NCBI RefSeq assembly: GCF_009734385.1
Contig: NZ_CP046452.1
Span: 62,001 to 126,000, forward strand
Source: Corynebacterium kalinowskii
Lineage (GTDB): Bacteria; Actinomycetota; Actinomycetes; Mycobacteriales; Mycobacteriaceae
Length of the DNA: 64,000 bases
Direction of reading: 5' to 3'
Below, in pieces: positions 24,414 through 32,027 of the stretch. The translations under genes and the position numbers were made by a program. Position 1 is the stretch's first letter, and the number at the start of each line of letters is the position of its first letter. The notes under the pieces were generated by a model. That model did no database searches, had not been told where the DNA came from, and was given only the letters and a program-made list of their open reading frames with translations.

Positions 24414-25815
24414 ATTCGAAATGGGCCGGATCGTCGGCATTGGAGTTGTGGGACTGGCCGCCATGGCTATGCTCATGCTCTGGCTGGCCATCTGGCTGTT
24501 CGATCCCGGTCAGCCACACCCGACCACCGCGCGCCTGTTTGACCGAATTTCGGTGACCTACGACAACTACATGCCACCTATCGGTGTGCTCATCGCAGCA
24601 GTCACGGTGGCCATGGTCTTCGTAGTCATTGGCGTGACGGTGGAACGGACTGTCACGAATCACTACCGCCGATCCGTCAAGCCTGATCAGATTCCGCTGG
24701 CGCCACGTGTCGTGATGGCAGAGACCCGGGGTGTGTTCCACGGAGAAGTGACCATCACTGTCCTGGTTCCGGCGCACAACGAAGAGGAACGAATCTCGGC
24801 AACGATCGAAGGCCTGATGAGCCAAAACGATCCACCCGAGCGCATCATCGTCGTCGCCGATAACTGCACGGACGCTACCCCGGACTTGGCGCGAGCCGCT
24901 GGGGTAGAGGTATTCGAGACGGTGAACAACAAGGCGAAAAAGGCTGGTGGCCTCAACCAGGCCTTGCGGGATTTGCTCCCCACGCTCGGCGACAATGACG
25001 TGGTGATGATCGTCGACGCAGATACTGTCCTAGACCAGGGTTTTCTCACTGAAGCTCGTCGTCGCTTTACCAACGATCGCGCGCTCATGGCTGTGGGTGG
25101 CCTGTTCTATGGTGAGCCGGGCGCGGGTTGGCTCGGCCAATATCAACGCAACGAATACACCCGGTATAGCCGTGACATCCGGCGTCGACAAGGGCGCGTG
25201 TTCGTGCTCACTGGCACCTCCTCAGCGTTTCGCTCCCGGGCGCTGCGCACCGTCGCCGAGTCCCGCGGCACGCTGCTCCCTGGCCGCAAGGGAGACGTCT
25301 ACGATACCGCTGCACTCACCGAAGATAACGAGCTAACCCTGGCGCTGAAATCTCTTGGTGGTCTTATGGTATCACCTACCGAGTGCTCGGTGGTAACCGA
25401 GGTCATGCCGACGTGGAAGGAGCTGTGGCACCAGCGCCTCCGCTGGCAGCGTGGCGCGCTGGAAAACCTCGGCGCGTACGGCGTGACACCACAGACCACC
25501 AGGTACTGGTTCCAGCAGCTCGGCATCGGCTACGGCGCGGTAGCGCTGTTCGCGTACTTCGCTGTCATTGCAATTACGCTCCTGGCTCACGGCCAATGGG
25601 TGTGGTACCCGTACTGGATGTCTCTTGGCATGGCCTTCATGATCGAGCGACTGGTGACCGTGTGGCGGTCAACGTGGTTCGCCCGCTTCGTCGCCATGCT
25701 GCTCATTCCGGAACTGATCTATGCCACATTCCTCAACATCGTCTTCCTCAAGGGCGTGCTCGACATCTTGCTAGCCAAGCAGGCGAGCTGGGGTCAGGAG
25801 GTGGAAAATGTTTGA
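24406..25815 (+). CDS. Processive family 2 glycosyltransferase (PgaC/cellulose-synthase type)
   Basis: The 469-residue membrane protein has two N-terminal TM segments (about 5-30 and 55-80). A GT-A domain begins at TVLVPAHNEEERI and has DAD near residue 203 (IVDADT), TED near 304 (TEDNELTLAL) and QRLRW near 342. These are the D, DxD, TED, QxxRW set of processive synthases. Three to four C-terminal TM segments would form the export channel. The ATG at 24406 overlaps the end of the GGDEF-EAL gene by 8 bp. It probably makes and exports an exopolysaccharide under c-di-GMP control. The sugar cannot be told from sequence. Confidence 0.85.
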   Translation: MNKFEMGRIVGIGVVGLAAMAMLMLWLAIWLFDPGQPHPTTARLFDRISVTYDNYMPPIGVLIAAVTVAMVFVVIGVTVERTVTNHYRRSVKPDQIPLAPRVVMAETRGVFHGEVTITVLVPAHNEEERISATIEGLMSQNDPPERIIVVADNCTDATPDLARAAGVEVFETVNNKAKKAGGLNQALRDLLPTLGDNDVVMIVDADTVLDQGFLTEARRRFTNDRALMAVGGLFYGEPGAGWLGQYQRNEYTRYSRDIRRRQGRVFVLTGTSSAFRSRALRTVAESRGTLLPGRKGDVYDTAALTEDNELTLALKSLGGLMVSPTECSVVTEVMPTWKELWHQRLRWQRGALENLGAYGVTPQTTRYWFQQLGIGYGAVALFAYFAVIAITLLAHGQWVWYPYWMSLGMAFMIERLVTVWRSTWFARFVAMLLIPELIYATFLNIVFLKGVLDILLAKQASWGQEVENV

Positions 25816-25993
25816 GTCCATCCTGACGTCCGAATGGTATTCGGTGCTAGCCGGCTTCGTCGCGATCAACACCTCCATGTACGTGATTCTCGCGATCATC
25901 AAGGCCCTGCCCAAGATCGACGTCCGCGCGCTCCTGCCGCGTCGCTACGAACGCTCCGAAACCCGCAGTATCTACCCGGATGCCAAGCCCTAA
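25808..25993 (+). CDS. Small one-TM protein of the polysaccharide operon
   Basis: This 61-residue protein has one hydrophobic helix (about 12-34, YSVLAGFVAINTSMYVILAI) and a basic, polar C-terminus. Its ATG lies inside the last codons of the glycosyltransferase gene (8-bp overlap), so it is translationally coupled. Small subunits of this sort accompany PgaC/PgaD and related synthases, although no sequence family could be named. A role as accessory synthase subunit is inferred from position. Confidence 0.7.
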   Translation: MFESILTSEWYSVLAGFVAINTSMYVILAIIKALPKIDVRALLPRRYERSETRSIYPDAKP

Positions 25994-26021
25994 GCAGGCT
26001 TATCGACGCCCCTCGGCCGCG

Positions 26022-26411
26022 TTAACGCGCCGGTAGTAAGCCCAACCCTAAGCACCCGATCCCCAGGGCCGCAGCAGTAGGAGCCATGGTGGTGCGCTCG
26101 AAACGGGTTCCGGCCACTTGCATGGCCACGCTGGCCAAGAATAGGCCGCCGAGAACTTTGAGCGATGTTCGTTCGACGGAACTAATGGGCCCGAACGCGC
26201 CGGTACCTCGCGCGATCAGGTAGCCGACAGGCAGCAGCGTTCCCGCGCTGCCGATCGCGATTGCGCGACCTGCCTGCGCAGATTCGACGCGACCACCATT
26301 GACGTCCAAGTGCGACAGCGATCCAGTGGCCACCCTGGCGTGGGTGGCCATGGTGACTGACCAGCCGATGAGTGCGAGTGAGCCCGACAACAACCCAATA
26401 GTCTTCTGCAT
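26022..26411 (-). CDS. Small integral membrane protein, unknown function
   Basis: The 129-residue product (MQKTIGLLSGSLALIGWSV...) has about four hydrophobic segments: 4-22, 50-68, 82-100 and 108-126. Short polar links separate them, and there is no catalytic motif I recognise. The ATG at 26411 begins the first membrane segment. A longer start at 26453 would add a polar tail and is less likely. It converges on the glycosyltransferase operon and is probably monocistronic. Confidence 0.6.
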   Translation of the reverse strand: MQKTIGLLSGSLALIGWSVTMATHARVATGSLSHLDVNGGRVESAQAGRAIAIGSAGTLLPVGYLIARGTGAFGPISSVERTSLKVLGGLFLASVAMQVAGTRFERTTMAPTAAALGIGCLGLGLLPAR

Positions 26412-26431
26412 AACAGAAATTCTAGAGTGAG

Positions 26432-26580
26432 CTACTTGCTTTCGCCCGGCCACAAGCGGTGTTGCTTAAGGTCAGCGAGCACGGTCTTCGCATCCGAAGC
26501 CACTGGCTTGAAGTGACGCTTCGCCTCAGACAGCAGGATCTCCGCCTCTGTTAGATCCGGGGTGTCCAGCTCAATCAGAC
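26432..26580 (-). pseudogene. C-terminal remnant of an unidentified gene
   Basis: On the minus strand the frame reads LIELDTPDLTEAEILLSEAK, then HFKPVASDAKTVLADLKQH and RLWPGESK before a TAG. It has protein-like composition but no start, and it is cut off near 26580, where a plus-strand remnant of a different gene begins. The family is not recognised. Confidence 0.4.
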
Positions 26581-26586
26581 TGTCGA

Positions 26587-26688
26587 ATTGTCATCGGCTG
26601 GTTGACGCACCGTTCGGGCAGCGTGCTGACTGCCATCTTGGTTCATGCGGTGACCAATGTGGAGGTCGTCCTGCTGTTCGTTTCCTAA
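26587..26688 (+). pseudogene. C-terminal stub of a CPBP/CAAX-type membrane protease
   Basis: The plus-strand frame reads IVIGWLTHRSGSVLTAILVH, then AVTNVEVVLLFVS and TAA. The HRSGSVLTAILVHAVTN block matches the last conserved His/Asn motif region of CPBP intramembrane proteases. Only 33 codons remain, and the 5' part is replaced by the minus-strand remnant. The stop overlaps the end of the convergent ABC ATPase gene. Confidence 0.6.
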
Positions 26689-27431
26689 AACGACTGCCCA
26701 GCCAGCCACTCCAGAGTTCGCTCGTGCCGGGAATCGGCGCTGTCCGCAGTCCACGGTCCTGGGGTGAGCGAGTCCACGATCAACCCATCGCGCAGGTAGA
26801 TGATGCGATCCGCATAGGAGGCACACCGTGGATCGTGGGTAACCATGACGATCGAGGTGCCGAGGTCCCGGACGTCGATAAGCGCTGCTAAAACCTCCTT
26901 TGTCATTGCGGAGTTGAGGGCGCCGGTGGGTTCGTCGGCGAAGAGAATGTCGGGGGAGGTGATCAGCGCGCGGCACAGGGCGGCGCGTTGGAGCTGGCCG
27001 CCGGAGACCTGGTTGATGGCGTGGGTGGCCACGTGCGTGATGTCGAAACGCTCCATCAGCGCGTCCACCCGGGCATCGACATCCTGGTGTCCTGCCTTAA
27101 GGCCGGGGAGCGCGATGTTGTCGCGGATGGAGAGGTTCTCCAGGAAGTACGCCTGTTGGAAGACAAATCCCATGCGGGCCAGGCGGACTGCGGACAGTTG
27201 AGACGGCTTCAGCGCCGTGAGCTCTTCGTCTCCAAGCCACACCTGCCCGGAGGTGGGGGCATCCATGCCGCTAATGGCATAGAGCAAGGTGGACTTTCCG
27301 GAGCCGGAGGCACCCATGATGGCGAGGAACTCGCCGGGTTCCACGTCGAGCGAGATGCCACGCAGTACTTTGACCGGTGGGTCGGAGGTTGCGAATTCTT
27401 TTGTAACCTCGGAGGCTTTGAGCAGAGGCAT
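26685..27431 (-). CDS. ABC transporter ATP-binding protein (MacB/LolD type)
   Basis: The 248-residue ATPase has Walker A GASGSGKST (about 40-48), a Q-loop (FVFQQAYFL), signature VSGGQLQRAALCRAL, Walker B ILFADEPTGALNS and H-loop VTHD. Similarity is to the LolD/MacB/FtsE-like group that energises FtsX-type permeases. The partner permease is immediately upstream on the same strand with a 9-bp gap, so the two form an operon. The likely role is extraction or mechanotransmission at the membrane, or peptide export. The substrate is unknown. Confidence 0.9.
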   Translation of the reverse strand: MPLLKASEVTKEFATSDPPVKVLRGISLDVEPGEFLAIMGASGSGKSTLLYAISGMDAPTSGQVWLGDEELTALKPSQLSAVRLARMGFVFQQAYFLENLSIRDNIALPGLKAGHQDVDARVDALMERFDITHVATHAINQVSGGQLQRAALCRALITSPDILFADEPTGALNSAMTKEVLAALIDVRDLGTSIVMVTHDPRCASYADRIIYLRDGLIVDSLTPGPWTADSADSRHERTLEWLAGQSF

Positions 27432-27440
27432 TGTTACTCC

Positions 27441-29786
27441 TTAGGCGCGTAGCCACAGGCTCGGCGCGAGACGACGAATCGGGGTGGTTGCCAGCAGCAC
27501 AGCGAGCGCACCAACACCCAGCAAGGAAAGTGGGATGGCCAGGTAATTCAGCCAAACATTCGGGAACAGCACGATCTCCCGCATGCCGACGCCCGTTGCG
27601 CCGAGCACCCCGGAGACCAGCGCGGAGCCGCCCAGACCCATCAGCAGCAGACCCAGCGCTACGCCCAGCAACGCCAGGCCCATCGCCTTGATGAACACCT
27701 GCCCGGTCAGCTCGCCGACGCTAAAGCCCAGCACGTTGAGCAGTCCCATGCGGCGCCGCTCGCGGGCGATGCGCACACCGAGGAAAAGAACCGTGATCAG
27801 GGCGATCGTGGCGAGCGCCGTGAGCCAGGAGATGAGGGTGGCCCAGCCGAAGGCTGCCGTGGCGAAGGTGAGGGTTTGGTCGGCGAAGTCCTCGTAGCGC
27901 ACCGCGTTGATGTCCGGGTAGGCCGATTCCATCTGGCTGGCGATGGCGCTAGCGTCTTCAGCCGAGCGCAAGTCGACGAAGATCGACCAGCGGTGGGCGT
28001 CCTCGGGGACCGCTCCGCCGAGCCGGGCGGTGAATCCGCCGCCGGTAATGTCCTGGTAGATGCCGACCACCGGGAATTCGTGCACCGTGCCGTCGGAGCT
28101 GGTCAGCGGCAGTACATCGCCCACCTTTTTGCCGTACTTCTCGGCGTTGAGCAGCGAGAGCGCCAATTCGCCATCGCGCGGTGCCACGCCATCGGTGAAG
28201 GCGATGGTGGTGTCGCTGTGGTTTCCTACATCCACCTGCAGCGTATCCACGCCTTTCTCCCCGGGCGTCGTGTACAGCGCTCTCGCTATCGGGCTTAACT
28301 TTTCTACCCGCGGATCCGTGCTGAGGTCCCGCAGGATCCCTTCGTAGGCGCCTTTAGCGGTGTCGGCGTCCGCTGTGTTTGGGCTGATCAGCCACAGATC
28401 GGCTTGCTCCACGCCAAGGTATCCCGACACTTTCGGGTTACCGAACGTCGATTGGAGGTTCGCGGGCAGGACAATCAGAACCGTAGCCAACAAGAATGCG
28501 ACCGGGAGCAGGATCCATTGGGCACGCTCCTTGACGACGTCAATAGCCGCCAACCGCCAGTTGAGGGCGCCGCCGCGCACATTCCTCAACGGCATTGCTT
28601 TCTTCAGCTTGGAAGGTGTCGCCTGGCCGTGCACCAACGCGGTGACAACATGCACTTTCCGCAGGCGCCCAAGCATGATCCGGCACAACACAATCACGAA
28701 TCCGGCCACTGCGAGGATGGCCAGAAGCGGTACTAGGAATGTCCACACTGTGACTGGGGCTGCCCCAAACATGGTACTAAACCGGCTGGTCAGCGGGCCT
28801 AGGGTGCTGGCAGCGAAAACGGCACCCAAGACACAGCCGATGGCCACCAGCGCCTGATATCGCAGCAGGAACAGCTGAGCGATGTGTCGATGGGACAGGC
28901 CGATGGCCTTCAGCACGCCCACCTGGTGGATTTGGTGCTCCAGGGTGCCGCCGATGACGAAACGCACTGCCAGCAGGGCGATCGCCATGAGGACCAGGGA
29001 AGCGAACATGAATGCCAGAGCCACCGTCCCTGAGGACAGCATCGAGATCAGCTTCAACAGTTTGTGAGTGATCGCCTGTCCGTTGCGTGGCAATGCCTCG
29101 GTTGCTTCGTAGGCCTGCTGGAGGGCGGCCACATCCTTGTCCGGATCATTGACCCGATATTCCACGATGATTTCCGGCTGTCCGCCTGCCGCAGCCAGGC
29201 GATCCAATTCGGATTCGTGGACCAGGAAGCGGGTGGAGCCGGCCATGGTGGAGACCATTTGGCCGTCGCGAAGAAAGCCCTTGACGGTAAGCGGCAGACC
29301 CGCCACCGTGAGGGTATCGCCGACCTTGATGGGGTATTGGTCCTGGTAGAGCAGCGGAACATACACCTCGCCGGGGCCAGGCTGGGCGGGCTGCTCGGTG
29401 GTTGGATCGATGAGGAAATCGAACTCGGTGTTTTGGGAGACAAAGAGGTTGTCGATCACAGACTTGGAGAGGTCCCCGCCTGGGTAGGCGATGAGTGCAG
29501 AATCGAAGCCGACCATGTCCTCGATCAGCCAGTCCGTGACTTCCGGCCTGCTGGAAGCGAAATCCTCCAGAGCCTGGGCGTCATAGTCGCCGTAGTGCAT
29601 CTGGAGGAAGTGGGGAGGTTTCGTGTTTTCGCCGAGCGTGTCCACCGAACTGGACAGGCGTTCAAAGGTGCCCGCGCCGACAGCCATGAGGGCGCAACAC
29701 AGGGTGAGCAGCACGGTGAGGGCGATCGCGACACCCTTGTGGGACTTCAGGTCGCCCTTGAGGTATCGCCAGGTGAAGGAGTTCAT
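27441..29786 (-). CDS. FtsX/MacB-type ABC transporter permease, fused two-repeat form
   Basis: The 781-residue permease starts with one TM segment (about 18-40), followed by a large extracytoplasmic domain. Three TM segments lie at about 255-370 (FMFASLVLMAIALLAVRFVIGG onward). A second half has an extra TM near 425-445, another large outside loop, and three final TM segments (about 640-770). This duplicated FtsX layout is usual for actinobacterial exporters of this class. It is the first gene of the operon with the ATPase. It is divergent from the Wadjet operon, with 180 bases between start codons. Confidence 0.88.
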   Translation of the reverse strand: MNSFTWRYLKGDLKSHKGVAIALTVLLTLCCALMAVGAGTFERLSSSVDTLGENTKPPHFLQMHYGDYDAQALEDFASSRPEVTDWLIEDMVGFDSALIAYPGGDLSKSVIDNLFVSQNTEFDFLIDPTTEQPAQPGPGEVYVPLLYQDQYPIKVGDTLTVAGLPLTVKGFLRDGQMVSTMAGSTRFLVHESELDRLAAAGGQPEIIVEYRVNDPDKDVAALQQAYEATEALPRNGQAITHKLLKLISMLSSGTVALAFMFASLVLMAIALLAVRFVIGGTLEHQIHQVGVLKAIGLSHRHIAQLFLLRYQALVAIGCVLGAVFAASTLGPLTSRFSTMFGAAPVTVWTFLVPLLAILAVAGFVIVLCRIMLGRLRKVHVVTALVHGQATPSKLKKAMPLRNVRGGALNWRLAAIDVVKERAQWILLPVAFLLATVLIVLPANLQSTFGNPKVSGYLGVEQADLWLISPNTADADTAKGAYEGILRDLSTDPRVEKLSPIARALYTTPGEKGVDTLQVDVGNHSDTTIAFTDGVAPRDGELALSLLNAEKYGKKVGDVLPLTSSDGTVHEFPVVGIYQDITGGGFTARLGGAVPEDAHRWSIFVDLRSAEDASAIASQMESAYPDINAVRYEDFADQTLTFATAAFGWATLISWLTALATIALITVLFLGVRIARERRRMGLLNVLGFSVGELTGQVFIKAMGLALLGVALGLLLMGLGGSALVSGVLGATGVGMREIVLFPNVWLNYLAIPLSLLGVGALAVLLATTPIRRLAPSLWLRA

Positions 29787-29936
29787 GGTGGACCACTTCT
29801 TGCTGGACTAGGAGGAGCTCTTAACTTCTAGCCTATTGCCTAAACCTGGCTTTGAATACACCAATCATTAGTGATCTTTGTTGCTTTCAGGTGCCGGAAT
29901 TTGCTGTGCGAACTAACGTTCCAATCTAAGGAGAAG

Positions 29937-29963
29937 TTGACTTCCACCCTTGCTAGCTTTAAT
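29937..29963 (+). promoter_or_regulatory. Putative promoter of jetABCD
   Basis: A -35-like TTGACT at 29937-29942 and a -10-like TTTAAT at 29958-29963, separated by 15 bases, end four bases before the ATG at 29967. This predicts a leaderless jetA transcript. The same TTG could instead be a start codon, because AAGGAG lies at 29928-29933 and the frame is open. Confidence 0.4.
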
Positions 29964-29966
29964 CAT

Positions 29967-31439
29967 ATGAACCGCTTGACTCCGATCGCGGATACGATCA
30001 TGATGGTGCGCCTGGCTGATTCGACACCCGCGTGGGCGATGCTTCGTGCGACTACGGCCCCGGCAATCGTGTCGATCCTTGGTGCAGTTTTTAGGGGAGA
30101 CAACCGGCAAATCTCGGGCACGGAATTGATCATGGCAGTGGAACCGATGCTGATTGATATCCGAGAACAAACTGGCTTGGAGCTGCCGAAGTCAGCAACC
30201 GCTTACGTCAACGACTGGGTGAAAGCTGGCTATCTGATTCGCCGAAGTCCGCAAGGCACGCGTGAAGAATTCTACGAACTGTCCACGGATGCGCACATCG
30301 CAATCGAGTATGTGCAGCAGCTGGTGAATCCGCAACGTTCCGTCACCCGATCCCGTCTAGGCACACTTCAAACGAGTTTGCTCGAGCTCGCAGCAGACAC
30401 AGACCCAGATGAGGCAACAGCAATTCGGAGGCTGGAGGAGCAACGAGACAAGCTGCAGGATCGCATTGATCAGATCAGGATGACCGGTGCAGAAACTATC
30501 ACTGATGAAGAGGCAGTGGAGCGTGCTCGCGAGATCCTCGCCCTGGTCAGTGACCTTCCTGCCGATTTCTCCCGTGTGCGCAGCGACATTGAAGAAGTCG
30601 ATCGCAAGCTGCGCGAGTCCATCGTGGAGGAGGAACTGCATGCTGGTGAGGTACTGGATAACGTATTTCGTGGCGTAGATTTGATCACCGATTCCGAAGC
30701 AGGCAAAGCTTTCAACGGCTTTTATGAAGTGTTTCTCGATCAGGAACAATCCCTACAGTTCGATGCGACCCTAGAAGCAGTGATGTCACGTGGCTTCGTG
30801 GAGCAGCTCAGCGTGGTTGAACGCACTGAACTCCGCGAACTCATGGACACGCTGGATACTTCTTCCGGGCAAGTTCATGAATCGATGACGGGACTATCCC
30901 GGTCTCTGCGCCGCTTTGTCCAGTCCCGCGAAGCCGAATCCCAGCAAGCGCTCACGAAGGCGATCAACAATGCACAACAACTAGCCCTCAGATTGGCGCA
31001 GAGCGGTAATGAAGTTCGCAGCGCAACCGGCGTCGAGCTAGAACTCACAACGAGGCAACCTCGGTCACTCTCCACCTGGGTACTGCACAACCCAGGGGAT
31101 TATCGCATCGAAGGCGAAATAAAGCTGAATGAACCAGGAGAAATTGATCTGGAGGCAATGCGGCAACGGATCAGGGAATCAGAGATCGACTGGGTAGAAC
31201 TGAATGAGGCGATTGACCTGGCAGTAGAGAGGGAAGGGAGTGCGTCGATAAGCGACGTGCTGCGAATCCATCCTGCGACGCAGGGTCTAGCCAGCATCGT
31301 TGGCCTCATCAAACTCGCGCACCAACGCGGGACCCGGTCGGATGGCACCGAACTGCTCACCTGGGATGCACCAAGCGGGAAGAAACTACAAGCAAGATAC
31401 GCGAAATTTGAGTTCACGACCCAGAATGGACACAGATAA
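29967..31439 (+). CDS. jetA: Wadjet protein JetA (MksF-like kleisin)
   Basis: The 490-residue protein matches the DUF3375/JetA family. It has a winged-helix N-terminus (residues 1-110, ending VNDWVKAGYLIRRSPQG), a long helical and coiled central part with many Glu/Arg heptads (150-370), and a C-terminal winged-helix region. In type I Wadjet, JetA is the kleisin that closes the JetC ATPase ring. The ATG at 29967 begins the conserved region. TTG 29937 with an AAGGAG ribosome site would add ten residues. jetB starts at the base after the stop codon. Family membership is well supported by gene order with B, C and D. Confidence 0.9.
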   Translation: MNRLTPIADTIMMVRLADSTPAWAMLRATTAPAIVSILGAVFRGDNRQISGTELIMAVEPMLIDIREQTGLELPKSATAYVNDWVKAGYLIRRSPQGTREEFYELSTDAHIAIEYVQQLVNPQRSVTRSRLGTLQTSLLELAADTDPDEATAIRRLEEQRDKLQDRIDQIRMTGAETITDEEAVERAREILALVSDLPADFSRVRSDIEEVDRKLRESIVEEELHAGEVLDNVFRGVDLITDSEAGKAFNGFYEVFLDQEQSLQFDATLEAVMSRGFVEQLSVVERTELRELMDTLDTSSGQVHESMTGLSRSLRRFVQSREAESQQALTKAINNAQQLALRLAQSGNEVRSATGVELELTTRQPRSLSTWVLHNPGDYRIEGEIKLNEPGEIDLEAMRQRIRESEIDWVELNEAIDLAVEREGSASISDVLRIHPATQGLASIVGLIKLAHQRGTRSDGTELLTWDAPSGKKLQARYAKFEFTTQNGHR

Positions 31440-32027
31440 ATGGACAACAAACTATACGACGCAGACACCGGCACTCTCACAGGTACACAACGACGTGCCC
31501 TGGCTGAACTCATTCGTGGGCCCTACATTTCAAACCTCAACAAACCTGAGGTGTTTCAGACTGTCTCTGCTTCTCGGGAACTCCTAGCCCAACAGCTCGA
31601 CAACCTCTTCCTCACACTAATTGTTGATGACAATGCCGGCGTTGCATACGTTAAAGCCTGGGACGAAAATGTTGCTGACCAGCGCGCATTGCTGCGGACC
31701 ATGTCACTGACATTTATGGACACGGTTGTGATCCTGCATCTACGCCGCGAACTGGTAACCACCAACCCCAACGAACGCACCATTGTGGACGAAGGCGAAG
31801 TTTTTGAAGCGACCCTGCCATACCAAGGCGCCGCAGGAACTGATCACAGCGCTAGGCGCAAGAAATTCGATGCCGCATGGAACAAGATGAAGAACAACTC
31901 TATCGTGATCAAAACCCCAACAGACGGTCGATTTGAAGTCTCCCCGGTGCTCCGCATCATTTTTTCGGCCGAAGAAATCGCCACAGTTACTGAAGCCTTT
32001 GAAAAACTCCTCGAGGAGCACGCATGA
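31440..32027 (+). CDS. jetB: Wadjet protein JetB (MksE-like)
   Basis: The 195-residue DUF4194/MksE-like protein has paired winged-helix character. The central segment AWDENVADQRALLRTMSLTF and the C-terminal VSPVLRIIFSAEEIATVTEAF fit this family. JetB is the KITE-type subunit that dimerises on the JetA kleisin in the Wadjet SMC complex. It starts directly after the jetA stop codon and overlaps jetC by 4 bp (ATGA), so translation of the three genes is coupled. Confidence 0.88.
   Translation: MDNKLYDADTGTLTGTQRRALAELIRGPYISNLNKPEVFQTVSASRELLAQQLDNLFLTLIVDDNAGVAYVKAWDENVADQRALLRTMSLTFMDTVVILHLRRELVTTNPNERTIVDEGEVFEATLPYQGAAGTDHSARRKKFDAAWNKMKNNSIVIKTPTDGRFEVSPVLRIIFSAEEIATVTEAFEKLLEEHA

Noticed and set aside
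26022..26453. Longer start for the small membrane protein
   Set aside because: The extra 14 residues are polar, and the ATG at 26411 starts the first membrane helix directly.
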